A stretch of DNA of 64,000 nucleotides from Ficedula albicollis (taxonomy: Eukaryota > Chordata > Aves > Passeriformes > Muscicapidae), in NCBI RefSeq assembly GCF_000247815.1, contig NC_021671.1, forward strand, positions 25,375,338 through 25,439,337. The letters run 5' to 3'. Below, piece by piece: positions 13,107-26,670 of the stretch. The notes under the pieces are model-generated. The model worked only from the letters and a program-made list of their open reading frames with translations. It had not been told where the DNA came from and did no database searches. Position 1 is the stretch's first letter; each line of letters begins with the position of its first letter. Made by a program: the position numbers and the translations under genes.

Positions 13107-13118
13107 TTCCAATAAACT
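12965..13118 (+). CDS. MYO16: MYO16 exon B: end of ankyrin repeats and acidic linker
   Basis: This 154-nt exon has acceptor CCAATGTCTTAG and donor GTAAGT. It reads 2 nt, 50 codons and 2 nt. The leading AT completes Asp with the previous exon's G, and the trailing CT completes Leu with the next exon. The protein runs from [16 protein letters not shown] through [13 protein letters not shown] to [18 protein letters not shown]. The first half closes the last ankyrin repeat; the rest is an acidic linker towards the motor. EEPYEEI contains a tyrosine in an acidic context, a possible phosphorylation site (inference). A second copy of the exon's first 142 nt lies 222 bp upstream. This downstream copy is the one with a proper donor and gives the normal exon length. 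Confidence 0.92.
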
Positions 13119-16100
13119 GTAAGTAAGTGCTGGTGTTGTTACAGAGCAATTCCCTGAAGCCAGAAGGATATCTTTTGATCCTTTATGCTTTGAACCATAT
13201 CTGCCAATCTGTGAATCCTAGCTGTGTATGCTTGGACATGGTCTTGGCTGACTGTCTTTACATGTCCCTGGCCTAGCAGGATGAATGGACCAGGTGCCCT
13301 CTAGGAAGTCCCTTCCACCCCCAGCCATTCTGTGATTCTGTGTGATTTGATGGATCAAGTAACTTTCCTTTTGGAAATCTCCCGAATCATCTTTTGCATT
13401 TGTATCTCTCATATATTTTTGTCAATCTTAGTTTTGTAATTATAGATTATGAATAATATATTATAATTGCCAGCAGAAATTACCTGGGGTTGCTTTAGCA
13501 GAATTATTAGAGGTTAGTACTGTATATTTGGACATCCTTTTGTTAAGGTAGGTGGGTATAGTGTAAGTAAAACTGTCATTGCCTATGAGAGAAGTAAGGA
13601 CAAATCCTGAAAAAAAATATATCAGATATGTGATTGCAGGTTAAATGATACTGGTCAAAATTATATTTACAAATTTATATTTCAATTTGTGCTGCTTAAA
13701 AATCAAGTGGAATCAAGTAGCATTTAGCAGGGAGGACTTAAAACCCAGTATTGAAGAGTCAGTTTGTGTCCTAAATTGTAAATTTTTGTACTTTTGTATT
13801 TCCTTGAGAATCTTAAAAAAAGATTGCCATAGGTATGTGTAAAGAGATGTACAATAGGTATGAAGCACAATTGGCTGTTTCATGGTAGTACAAGCACACT
13901 GTTATGTCAAATTATTATTTCCAGATGCTGTAATCCAGGGAATTTTAAAAGCTACAAATAGTTTTTCTATAAAGTGTGCAGTTGCTGTATATTTGAAGTA
14001 TATATTTGTTAGTTGAATAATCTTGCAAAACTCTGACATTAATTTTTCTGTAGTAATCACCAAAGAGTATGTGAGGAAAACAATAAATAAAACCTCTTAT
14101 AGACAGACAGATAAGGTATATTTCCCATTTCATAGTAATTATAATTTGTGGTTGGCAGAATGTGTTTGGATACATTAAAATTTGGAAGAGGTGAGCAACT
14201 GTCATGAAATGACCGATCTGTTAAATTCAGAACTCCATGGGATATACTGATACTTAGTAAAGATTGCATATTTCATGGATGGTAAACACAGTGTGTTGTT
14301 CCTGCTCCATGATTTGTAGTCATTAATATGTGTAGCTGGGTATATGATATTACTGTTTATGAAATTACTAATTTTTCATGCTTGTTAATTCCTTATGAAA
14401 TAAGCAGTCCGTTAGTCTAATAATAACATAAATCATACTCCTCAAATTTATGTGCCTTCAACTCTCTTTTGAGTTAAAAATTTCAATTTTGAGTCACGAA
14501 ACTAAGCCTTTAGATTCTGAAATGTAACTAAAACTTTTATTTTAAATTACTGATATGTTGTAATACTAGAAGTAGACAATAGGTCACTCTTGTACCTATG
14601 TAACGATGCCTAGTTAAAGTTATTCGCAAAAGTTTTGGAGACTTTGAGAACTTAATCATTATTGCATCTAGATGATGCATTTCCATATGTTTTATATTCT
14701 AGAAGTTTGTGCTGCAGTGTACCTCTTGTACTGAATACTGGTTTTAGTGCCAACACCCATTAACCTCTGGAAGGCCTGACTTGCACAAATTTTAAGTGGT
14801 CTGAAAATGTTTCTTCTCTACTCTTTCCTTCCTGTAATACATATATTAAGATAGCTAATTTTTGAGAGTTTTCCATGTAGTGACTCTTTATATGACAAAA
14901 ATACAGACCTGCCACATGTAAAAACCTTCACTGGAAGTTTTGAAAAAGCAAAGTCCGCTGAAGAGAAAAACATAGAAAATTGACTTATGTGTGCAATTGG
15001 ATGAGTCTAACTCCTATTGCCAGCTGTATCCCAGTGTGGGACTGCATCTTGTGTAAGAGAGCAGCAGCAGGGGAAGCCAGAGCCCTGCTCAGCTCTGTGC
15101 ACTGACTTTGGCAGTGACCTGTGCACATAGCCAGGGTGCCATTATTTAGGATACAGTCAGCTTGAAGTAATGCCACTTCAGCACATTCTTGAGACTTCCT
15201 CAGCCAGAGCTTTGCAGTACCAACTATCAGGTCTGCTATCAGTGCAGGAGAGAATCACCTGGCCAGTCAGCTGTTCTGAGATGGGAGCATTCTTGGAAGG
15301 CAAAATTATTGGTGTATTTTGCCCATGCATGTCTCAGCTATCCCTACCGAATATGGAAAACTGCTGGTGAACAGAGTTCCATGTTACTTATAAATCTTCC
15401 AATCTTAATTTATAGAGCTGAAAATCATGTGTCATCTCAAAGCTAGTCAGCTCTATCATGCTGAGATAGAATATCATGACAATCATGCTTACAATTATGC
15501 TACCCAAAACCTTGCAGAGAGGTGTTGTTCCAAATGATAGTAAACATATTCTTAAGATATAGTGTATTATCCTCCAGAGTGGCTCCATGCTGCCTGTTAG
15601 AGAGGCAGCCTGGACTGGTTTCAACTTTTGTTTTCCCGATGGCTAATGTTGCAAAGTTTCATCCTTCATGCTCTGTTAAAAGTCTGTAGGGAGATGTGTA
15701 ATATGCTAGGTTGAAGATAAATATCTGTGCTGTTCTTGTGTATCAAACCAATTTTCTAGTGCTGAAGAGGAGTACAAAATAATAATTCACATGTACCTTT
15801 GCTTTATTTTTATTGCATCCATTCTTCATCAATTCTCCTGATGTAAGAAAGTAATCTGAGGTGGAAAGTTTAAAAATAGCTCCTAGTAACTCTATGCTGT
15901 GGCCATATTGCTTTGTGGCCATTTCTCAGAATAAAACAGTATTCAAAAGCAAACTCAAAAATGATGAACAAACAATTATAAATAGCATGGGTTCTGTCAG
16001 CAAACCTAGTTTTGCTGGTTCTAACATAAATTACAGTATTGATTTCTGGAAGAACACTGTGAAGAGGTGAATTGAAATTCAGCCTCTGCTCAGGTAGAGG

Positions 16101-19100
16101 AAACAAAATTTAGTAGTCAGGATGTTTGAGATATGCTGTTAGCAAGCAAACCTGGCTTTCTGCATTGCACTCAATCTCATCAGTGAGGTGTGGGTGGCAC
16201 AGGGCAGGGTTGCAGTTGTTTCTCTTTGTCACTCCTCTTGTCCTGCTCTTTTCCTGTGCTTTACACAAGCCTTCCACAAGCTGCAGTGCCTTTGAGGCCA
16301 TACCTGCTCCAGCATAGTTCCTTGGCCATAATTGACCAAATAAATTAGCTGAAGAACAGAACTGTAGGAATGTCATGAAGTTACTTGAAGGTTGACCATT
16401 TCAGCACACCTAAGGTCTATGCTGGAAAGTTTTGCCAGTTTTAATTCTAACAGTACAGTCAGAAGAAAATTTGTTACACCACTGGCAAAAATACCAGCAC
16501 AGAATACATTAATTGACATAGCTTACAGTTCAGAGCCTTAATTTGGTCATATTTGTTTAAAAGTGACTTCAGGCTCATGCTATGGCCACAGTGATCACTG
16601 TGCTTCTACTCCAGTGCATGTGCCTGTAGAGCACAGATAGTGCAGTCATCTAGGTAGTGAAAAATACTAAATAATTAAAAACTTACTCTCAAAGTAATGC
16701 TAATTTAATGATATTGTATATTTTCTGATATGTGCTTTAAGTAAATATTAATTTTGGTAATGATGTGTTTCAAAATCAGCACAAGAATGTGAAATAAAAT
16801 AGAAATAAATGTGTTCAAGACAGGAAAACAGAAAAGAGATTCAATTTTTCTGACATTTCAATTCTTCTCTTCCATATGACCATTTATGTAGCATTTGCAG
16901 TTAATTATTCTAGTGTTTTCAGACACTCTCCTAATATTTAATCTATTCTGAAGTTACTTTTATGTAACTTTAAGAAGTTTTTTAGGAAATTTCAGATATT
17001 ATGCACTTTACAGGTGCCAACTGGCTTAGAAATTGTTTGAAGCATCTCAGAATTACCTTTGGAAGGATTACAGAAATTTTTTCCAACAAAAGCTATAAGT
17101 TCAAAGGGCCCATGAAAATACTGTTGGAGGTACTGCCTTGATATAATTCTTTTATCAAATTAGAAGGTGCCCAAGTGCTTCCAATATTGATGATGAAACT
17201 TCCAATTATTTGATTGTCAGCTCTTATGTTTAATGATTTTTTTTAAATGACATTCTAGAGAATGGCAACTTACAGAAAACCATCACAGTCTATCTGAAAA
17301 ATGTCCAATAAAAATGCAAAATACTTCAAATTAATTCCATACATGAAGACTTCTTTGCATAAAAATTAAAATCACTATTCCTCCATATAACATTCAATAT
17401 TTTTCCAGTCAGAGAAGCAGCTAGAAATTCCTACCATGTTCAAATAATATTATCCTTGATAACACTTCTTCCTGTCTACTGTGCAACATTATTTTGGCAC
17501 GAGTCTTCCTTTGTGGTTAATTATTTAATAATTATCCATTAATTATCCATTAATTTTCATAAAAGAAGACAGTTCATGCAATTATACCTGCCTACATTAA
17601 CATAAAATTTTCCCTTGCACTTTTCTATAGTTGATCTTTCAGAGGCATGTGCTTGTGACTAAAAGAATTGCTTTTCTAAGAAGCCAGTGTTTTCTGGAAA
17701 CATTTTATTTCCATTTATTTTTCATAGCGTCTTCTTGAACCCAAGTCAAAATGAACTGTTGGAGTAATTTTAGTATGTTTTTTTCTTTCACAGAATAATT
17801 CACATTTTTGTTTTAATATGAATTATATATTATCCTTTCCATCACATGAAGTCCTATTAATATCTCATAAATGTATGTCATTTAAAGGCTATTCTTATGT
17901 ACATCAGTACATGAAACGTTCCTGTTAAATTAGGTTATTATTGTCCTCCTAAGTTCAAAATGCATCTGTCGAAACAATAGGCACCCATTTTCCTCCACAC
18001 TGCTGTGATTTACAACCTACTTCTCTTTTGTGGCACCTGAAAGGTTTATTTGGTTGTGAGGAGTTTATAGCTGAATTTTAAGGAGTGTTTCTAATGCATG
18101 TTGTGTAGTTACCACAAAAGGGATAAGATTAAGTGGGTAAGGTTCATCTTCACAGCAAAAAAATCCTGGATCTTCACAATTTAAAAGAAGCATCACATGA
18201 ATATTAAGAAAGATATAAGAGGCAGTGCTTTGGTTTTGAATACTTGAATTTTGCTTGTGCTTTTCTTAAAATCTTTCTTTGTCTGTGATTAAAGAAATTT
18301 GGGCAGTTTTGGACAGTAGCAAAAGGCTGCTCAGAAAGAAAATTTTGTATTTAATTATATTTTGTTCAATTCTGGATCTGGGTAAAATGTGAGTTAATAT
18401 TAGCCATTTATGTTTGTGTCACAAGTGTTTAATTTATTCTACAGTCTAATTACTGAGATGTCTTATTCTGATCCCCAAGTTTCATTCTGCAGTTCAAACC
18501 AAAAAAAATGGGAGTGGATCTTTTGTCCATGTGATATTTGGTAAATTTGTCACAAAATTATCTATGGTGAATCTAAGCAGTGAATAAAAATTTTTATTTT
18601 CACCAATGTTCCTCTAGATGTTTTAGATTTAAATGTCTGAAGCAAAACATCTTGAGGCAGAAACAATGTATATTTCATTAGAAAATGTTTAAACTAATTC
18701 TTTCAATATTTGCAGAGTGACAGTTTCATCAAAATAAAAGTTTTGTCTATCTTTTATTTAGTGGGAAATGACTTCATCTTGTTTTTAAATGAATTCTAGA
18801 GGGTGTTTTATCCTTTATTTCTAAAATGGGGTGTTTTTCAGTGCTGTATTGTTTGTGGTTTTTAGTTCTGTTTCCAAGAGCAGCTCTTATCCCAAGTTGC
18901 TATCAGTGTTAGCTATGAGTGTTCATTTGAGTTTGGTTTATAATTATGGTTTTGGTTGGTTTTTTTTAATAATCAGTGATTAAACTCAAGTAACTTAGAG
19001 TAAATATGAGATTTATTTTAACTAAGTTTGGGCCCTATTCCGTAGTGGAATGCACTATTCCCACATTCCCATATTGAGTCCACATTTCCTTTCAAAGAAA

Positions 19101-19936
19101 TTATGTATGCATTTGGCAAGGAGCTGGTGTACACTCCATGAGATTTTCTCATTTGCACTGTCAGAATCCAGACAATTATTTTTTAAGATACTTGTGTTCT
19201 CAACTCCTGCAGCTGATTCCTCGCTAATTCCTTGGATGTACAACTCTGAAAAGTCATCCAAGATTTTTGGCATTGTTGTTTTTCAGAAATCTCGTCTTGT
19301 CTGAAGTACCAATAGGGAAAACAACTCCATGTGTATAAGAATAGTTTAACTTTTATATGGATGAAGAGTATTGCACATTGTTCCAGTAATTTCAGGAGTC
19401 TGCTATTTTATTGCTTGTTTGTTTGGTTATTTTTAACTTTGCATAAATTCAGAGCAGCTTCTGGTCATAAAATGTATCTTGGATATTGCTGGATTAAAAG
19501 TAAGATAAAAAGTGGATTTTAATTTTAATAACTGCAATGGCAATATATGTATTGTTACATTTAAACATGCTATGTTTCAAAATAGTATTGTGCAATTTAA
19601 CTGTGTTTTTAAATTCGGTTGCAAAATTGGCTATTGATTTGCCAGCCTAGGGCTGTTAAAAGCAGACTCATGCATATTCTCTTTGCCTTGCTCAATTCTG
19701 CTTCAGAAAAGATGTGCATAAAGGTGAATTTTAAATCAAAGGAGGTTGTTCTGTGTCTTTGGGAACAGACCAGCCTATGTGAACAGTTTATTTCTCACCA
19801 ATTTCTTTTTAGTACTTGGACCAGGAGCTTGTGTTTCAGCCCTGAGTTGTATCTCAGTTCTGTGCTTGTGCCACCCACATTTGATTGTCTGCCATCTTCA
19901 GTGGGAGTCTAATTGCTGTATTGATTGTCTTTGCAG
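13119..19936 (+). other. MYO16: MYO16 intron B-C
   Basis: This 6.8-kb AT-rich intron has a + strand CR1 end (about 13225-13345). It is the longest stretch of the window without an obvious recent tandem duplication. The open frames in it (for example near 15.2, 16.2 and 19.1-19.5 kb) resemble no known protein and look like chance. Confidence 0.85.
13225..13345 (+). mobile_element. CR1 3' end, plus strand
   Basis: GGCCTAGCAGGATGAATGGACC to CCCTTCCACCCCCAG-CATTCTGTGATTCTGTG is a typical CR1 3' end. It lies about 110 bp after MYO16 exon B. Confidence 0.85.
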
Positions 19937-20087
19937 CAATCCCCTGGCTTTACCGATCGCCAAGCAGGACAGTTTGCTGGAGAAAGATACCATGTTCAAA
20001 GATGCAGCTAAAGGCTTATGTAAGCAGCAATCTCAAGACAGTGCATCTGAAAATACCACTGTGAGCACCACAGCAAAACTTGAGCAG
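19937..20087 (+). CDS. MYO16: MYO16 exon C: ankyrin-to-motor linker
   Basis: This 151-nt exon has acceptor TTGTCTTTGCAG and donor GTAACA (non-ideal at +5 and +6). One leading C completes Leu, followed by 50 codons ending exactly on a codon (KLEQ). The protein contains [17 protein letters not shown], then [17 protein letters not shown], then a Ser/Thr-rich stretch that looks disordered and poorly conserved. No catalytic motif is expected, since this is the linker between ankyrin repeats and motor. The frame stays open upstream (from 19746) and for 46 codons past the donor. Intron retention here would therefore add a tail before a stop near 20225, but nothing shows that it happens. Confidence 0.92.
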
Positions 20088-20730
20088 GTAACAGCATGCA
20101 GTGTCTTGAAACCTTCATTAGTGCTTAGGTCTGGAAACTGTAAACTTAATGAAGCTGAAGACCCTAGTGCTTTTGCCTGTGCCGTGCAGCAATACCATTT
20201 GCACTGTGGAGCCTCGTCACCTTGATCACTGCCTGCAGTCTGTCTGGCCCTGCAAATTGAACAGCTGCTTCCTGCCAGCTACTGGTGGCAGGTCAGGGGC
20301 TGTAGGGAGGGCTCAGAGCCCCTCAAACTCTATTCAGGGATCACAACAGGGGAGGGACCACTGTTGGCGCTGCCCAGAGTGTGTGCTTGTCTCAAACTTC
20401 CAGTTACAAAAGCAACGCAACCTGGGAGACTGAAAAAACAAAAAGAATGTCTAAGGAGTATCAAGTTGAATAGTAAGTGACTGTAATCCAATGCTAGGAA
20501 TTGCCAGATTTACAGCTGCAGTGTTAACTCCCATCCTTGTGGTAATGCATTAGATTATCAGCACTGGTTGTTTGGATACACTTTACACTTTAGAGTTTTC
20601 TCCACAGGAGGACAATCTCATTCAGTATATAGGATGAATGCAAAAGGAGGCAATTATCTATTGCTCATAAATCTAGCAGGTTTGAATGTTTAGGACTTCT
20701 TTTTTTTTTTTCCCCCAGGTTTTTCTTTGT

Positions 20731-20765
20731 GTTTGGTTTGGTTTGGTTTGGTTTTTGTTTGGATT
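20731..20765. repeat. (GGTTT)n short run
   Basis: Four GGTTT units within a T/G-rich stretch following a T11-C5 run. Confidence 0.85.
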
Positions 20766-20933
20766 TTTTGTGATACAAAGGGGTTTTATTTTCTATTACA
20801 TATATTTGGGAAACACATATTTTGGAAATATTTTGTCATTTAAGAAAAAGCTACTTTAGAATCAAGGGGATGGGAGTATTTCCATTAAAAATAATTTATT
20901 TTGAATTTGATGCTTAACAAAAGAGCAAGATAT

Positions 20934-23840
20934 TGGTTTGATTTAAGCCACATTGGGTTCAAAAAACTGCATCTATGTCTTGGCAGACTCCACTGCTTTT
21001 TATTTGGATGTGTTTCAGAGGAATGGCTTGATCATATGAGATCAATCAGTGCATCCATATGTAAATTATATGAATCAGTCTGGGAAAGAGCTTCAGCTTT
21101 GGAATCCCGTGGAGTGCTTGGTTGCCTATCCAGTCAGAGGATACCACAACACGTTTTGCACTTGGCTTACATCTTGTTTTCATGTCATGCAGTTTCTGAT
21201 GTTGCTGACTGATGTGATTATATGGAAAATCATTCCAAGGGACAAGCACTGCTGGTCAGAATAGTGAGTGCTTGCAACACTTTAAGGAGGAATCCTTCCA
21301 TAACTGCAGGAAAGGAGAGGGGAATATTTAGCTTATGGTCTTGCCAAGACTATTGCTTGCTCCTAGATGTTCGACAGAAGTGTGTACAAGAACACAGATA
21401 CTTCTTTCTGCCTGATTCTCTTTTGATGTAAGGCTACCCAAAATTATTCAGGTTTTCATTATCTCTAAGCTAAACTTTTGCTTTATAGTTCATGCACTAG
21501 TACACAGAAACAGATTGGAATAAGAACAGCTAATCTTCCAGAGAGAAATGAGCAAACAGGAATCTTTATGCTGGTAATTTCGTTCTCCACCATGACCTTG
21601 AGTCCTCTCAGGGTCCCAGGGCAGATTTTCAAAAGTACTCTTGTTTCACCATACAACAGTGGAACTTCCCACAAATACAAAAGAGCAGACATAAAGATGA
21701 ATCTCTTTTAGCTCTTTTATTTGAGAAATTTTTGCTGGAAACAGTCTGAAATTCTGCTCTAAACACGCTAGGAGTGGGTATCCTATGTTTTTTTTAGAAA
21801 CAGGGAAAACTAGAAAATATCTATAGTTGCTGAATTTCCCTAGCATGGAAGGATAGAAAGAGTCCTGTCTGAGAAATTATCATTAACAGGGGATAGGTTA
21901 GCAATGATGCTATTTTGGTGGATTTTTAAATAACTAGTTGTATTAAAAAAGAATTAATACAACTTTTCAGTTGGCAAGTGCTTAATGAGTTTTAGCTCTT
22001 ATGAAGGAAAGAGAGAAAACTACTTTAATCACTTCAGGAAACAGTTAAATATTAGGAAGGTAAAGAGTCCCTGGATTTTGTAAAATTAAAATATGTAATA
22101 TTTTTTTCTTTTGGTGCATTTGTGATCCTGGAAGTAGAGGGACTGTATTCTCTACTACTTGCCATGCATTATGAACTGTAGGTAAATTTGTATCATATCC
22201 CTATTTGTTTTACTAATATTTAGACCTTAGTTTTCAAAGATGAAATTTATCAATTTAACACTTTTTTATTAATATTATTTTTTAATTTCACAACTTGGGA
22301 AGTAAAGTTTTTATTTAGTGGTGATACCAAAGGAAATCTTTGAACAACCCCTTCCCGCTGTTCCTGCCTTCTGGATATCCCTTATGGTTTGATTTAAGCC
22401 ACATTCGGTTCAAAAAACTGCATCTATGTCTTGGCAGAAGAATGCATACTCCACTGCTTTTTATTTGGATGTGTTTCAGAGGAATGGCTTGATCATATGA
22501 GATCAATCAGTGCATCCATATGTAAATTATATGAATCAGTCTGGGAAAGAGCTTCAGCTTTGGAATCCCGTGGAGTGCTTGGTTGCCTATCCAGTCAGAG
22601 GATACCACAACACGTTTTGCACTTGGCTTACATCTTGTTTTCATGTCATGCAGTTTCTGATGTTGCTGACTGATGTGATTATATGGAAAATCATTCCAAG
22701 GGACAAGCACTGCTGGTCAGAATAGTGAATGCTTGCAACACTTCAAGGAGGAATCCTTCCATAACTGCAGGAAAGGACAGGGGAATATTTAGCTTATGGT
22801 CTTGCCAAGACTATTGCTTGCTCCTAGATGTTCGACAGAAGTGTGTACAAGAACACAGATACTTCTTTCTGCCTGATTCTCTTTTGATGTAAGGCTACCC
22901 AAAATTATTCAGGTTTTCATTATCTCTAAGCTAAACTTTTGCTTTATAGTTCATGCACTAGTACACAGAAACAGATTGGAATAAGAACAGCTAATCTTCC
23001 AGAGAGAAATGAGCAAACAGGAATCTTTATGCTGGTAATTTCGTTCTCCACCATGACCTTGAGTCCTCTCAGGGTCCCAGGGCAGATTTTCAAAAGTACT
23101 CTTGTTTCACCATACAACAGTGGAACTTCCCACAAATACAAAAGAGCAGACATAAAGATGAATCTCTTTTAGCTCTTTTATTTGAGAAATTTTTGCTGGA
23201 AACAGTCTGAAATTCTGCTCTAAACACGCTAGGAGTGGGTATCCTATGTTTTTTTTAGAAACAGGGAAAACTAGAAAATATCTATAGTTGCTGAATTTCC
23301 CTAGCATGGAAGGATAGAAAGAGTCCTGTCTGAGAAATTATCATTAACAGGGGATAGGTTAGCAATGATGCTATTTTGGTGGATTTTTAAATAACTAGTT
23401 GTATTAAAAAAGAATTAATACAACTTTTCAGTTGGCAAGTGCTTAATGAGTTTTAGCTCTTATGAAGGAAAGAGAGAAAACTACTTTAATCACTTCAGGA
23501 AACAGTTAAATATTAGGAAGGTAAAGAGTCCCTGGATTTTGTAAAATTAAAATATGTAATATTTTTTTCTTTTGGTGCATTTGTGATCCTGGAAGTAGAG
23601 GGACTGTATTCTCTACTACTTGCCATGCATTATGAACTGTAGGTAAATTTGTATCATATCCCTATTTGTTTTACTAATATTTAGACCTTAGTTTTCAAAG
23701 ATGAAATTTATCAATTTAACACTTTTTTATTAATATTTTTTTTAATTTCACAACTTGGGAAGTAAAGTTTTTATTTAGTGGTGATACCAAAGGAAATCTT
23801 TGAACAACCCCTTCCCGCTGTTCCTGCCTTCTGGATATCC
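20934..23840. repeat. Tandem duplication, about 1.45-kb unit
   Basis: Copy 1 is about 20934-22380 and copy 2 about 22386-23840. They match over nearly all their length. Differences seen are a 10-bp insertion in copy 2 (AAGAATGCAT near 22438), a G/C, a G/A, a T/C, a G/C and one T deleted in a T run. The offset is 1461 bp over most of the unit. Identical pairs of open frames in it are not genes. Confidence 0.95.
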
Positions 23841-24835
23841 TAATTCTAATGAGTTTCTAATGAGTTGTCTTTTATTCTTACCAGTTACATTCACACTACA
23901 CTCAAAGTAATCATGTTCTGTTTAATTTTTCAATAGGTTGTGTGGAGTCATTACTTGGATTTTATGTTCATATATTATTGAAATATATCAGGAGGATGTT
24001 TCATATGCTTTATGTCAGAAATACCACACATTCCTAGGCAATATGGCATGCAGATTAGGCCTTTATTGGGGGATCAAAAAGAAAAATTTCATCCTAGCAC
24101 ATTTCAGACATGCATTTTTAATAGAAAAAAGGCCTGTAAGTTTTTTCGTTTGGAAAAAAACAACTGTTAAAATTTATATGTTGCTTCATATTTTTTTAAT
24201 TGCAAAAATTATGAAAAAAACCCTTAAGAAAATATTATTTCCCATGAAGATTTTTATTACTTGAAGTATAGGAGATGGGGATGAAGTGACTACTTCAATA
24301 AAACATTCTGGACCTCTCTTGGCTTGTGTTAGCTTTTCTTTTTTCCTAGGTAAAAGGTGTTCTTTGATCATCAGTAATATCAAGATCTGTGCTGTCAAAC
24401 AAAGAAAGCAGTATGAATAATTTCAAGAATTTTATCATGTCCTCCATTTCTCTTCCTCTCATCTGGGAAGGATATTTTTTGATAGCAGATCCAAACTATG
24501 GCTTGGAATTGAATTAAATGCTCCATGCTGCAAATAAATAGAAATTAATTATTTTCTTTCTCTTAATGGAGTCTAAAAAAAAATTGTTTAAATTGTCTAA
24601 AAGTTGTCTAAAAAAAAAAAAAATCTTATGGTTCTTGTTTATGTATTATTGGCCACATGAACTGTGTGTTGGAGTGTTCCATGATGCTCTTTTGACTGTT
24701 CCAGTATCAGTTGACACAGACCAGGCTTAACTATGCGTAACATAATATTACACATAAGAGATGTGATGTATATATATTTCAGTGACACAAGTATGGTAAA
24801 AAAGCAATATATAACTAAATGATATATATATATGT

Positions 24836-24912
24836 ACTATTTAATATATATAACTATTTAATATATATAACTATTTAATATATATAACTATAGTAATATA
24901 TATAACTATAAA
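24836..24912. repeat. AT-rich minisatellite, 17-bp unit
   Basis: TTAATATATATAACTAT is repeated three times exactly (24841-24891), followed by a variant copy and flanked by (TA)n. Confidence 0.92.
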
Positions 24913-25054
24913 ACTAGATATAACTAGAGACTATTATATGAGCAGATTCGGAATGTTGTTAAATGTATGTAATTTAGAAGAAAAACTAGATGTAACTAGA
25001 GACTATTATATGAGCAGATTTGGAATGTTGTTAAATGTATGTAATTTAGAAGAG
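24911..25054. repeat. Tandem duplication, 72-bp unit
   Basis: AAACTAGAT-TAACTAGAGAC to GTAATTTAGAAGA occurs from 24911 and 24983 with two substitutions. It directly adjoins the 17-bp minisatellite. Confidence 0.93.
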
Positions 25055-26670
25055 TTAATAGAAATCTTCATTCTAAGCATTACAAAAATCTAAAAACTAG
25101 TCACTCCCAGAGGCATAGTTATATTGGAACTTATGCTGTCTGTATGACTATTTTTCTTTTATGTCCCATAACATATACATCATGCAATTAGAATGATAGC
25201 CAGATAGATGCATTGAGATAAAAAACACATCTGTATGCTCAGAAAAGTAGATGAGAATGGAAGTTTAAGGTGCCCATAAATAAGATATTAATAATGTACA
25301 TAATGTTTATGGTTAAATCAGTTATGATTTTAAGGGATTTAAAGTTTCTTACTTCTGTGTGATTATTTGCTTGTTGAACTATGAAATTGGATGCAATGAG
25401 TCAGGTGGAAAATGCTGAAACACCAAATTCTAAACTTTGTAAAAAAGGTTGAAAAACTTTTGTTTTCTTACTTGGAATTTTACTGAGCATTTCACATTTC
25501 TAACCATACCTACAGAATGAGGATTTTTGGCCATGCCTAGATTATTAAAAAATGCAAGCCAGTGTCTGCTTGCTGCCCTAGGGCTGTGTGGGATGAGTCC
25601 ATAAACATCTGTAAGACAAGATTTTTCTCCCTCCAAATGACCCATGGGGAATTATTATTGTCATGTGACCTGAAGGATATCCAGGTTTCCTCTGCATAAG
25701 TGCTAGCTGATAGGAACCAGGAATGTACAAGGAAGTGTGCTAAAAAGTACAGAAAATACGGAGAATCCCAGAGCAGTACTTTTATCCAAACCTTGCTTTT
25801 ATTTGCAGATAAATAGCAGAGCTTTAATCTTCATAGAGGTAGATTAGAAGAAGCTCATTCTATGGCACAGATGTTCTGTGATTTGATAGCACACAAGGGA
25901 GTGCAGTGAAGGCTGATGCCTGTTTTGTCCCTGCATGCCAGGTGAGCACACTATTAAGGAAAAGAGGCCACAAACTTCTCTCTCTGCTCTCTTTCTACAA
26001 AATATTTAAAAATATTCTTGGAATTCTTTTGTTAATATTTTTTCTATTCCAATGTACATCATCAAAGACAAATGCCAAAACGTAATTTCATTTTTCATTT
26101 TGCCAAGTGGAATTCTTGTTTTCTAGTCAGCTGTACATCCAACTGGCATGATTAAAAACAAAAAAAGAGCAAGAAATGCCATCCTCTGTGTGACAGAGGA
26201 GTCTTCATTACTTCAACGGGGTGAGGAGCAAACCTCTCCAGTAGGTAGTCATGCACCTGTAAGGCACAGGGAGTGAAATCAGAGTATCAGTATTTTTTGA
26301 GTTCAGCCTTGAACCTGTGGCAGCTGAGTTGCAGCTTAGAAGTTCTGTCAGGTCCCCACTACTAAACACAGGTGTCCCTAGTCTTTGGGCTCCCCCCATG
26401 ACAAACCTGCTCCATGTTCCCTCCAGGACCTCCCAGTCTGCTTCTGCCACTGATCTCCTGTCACTGACAAAAACTGAAGGTGCTGGGGTGCTCACCAAAA
26501 AAGGGCAGTGTCTGCTTTTCTCCTGAGCCTTCATTTTAAGCAGAATAAAATAGTTTCATCAATAGACCATGAGTTATTCTAATAAACTCTGAACAAACTA
26601 CTCAGTTCTATTGCCTTTCATGCACGAATTCTCTGGTTTTTTATGCTGACATAAAAAATGAATCAAACTA

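Noticed and set aside
21046..23307. Pairs of identical 60-80-codon open frames 1461 bp apart
   Set aside because: The identity is due to the duplicated intron segment. Frames on both strands are equally conserved, which argues against coding.
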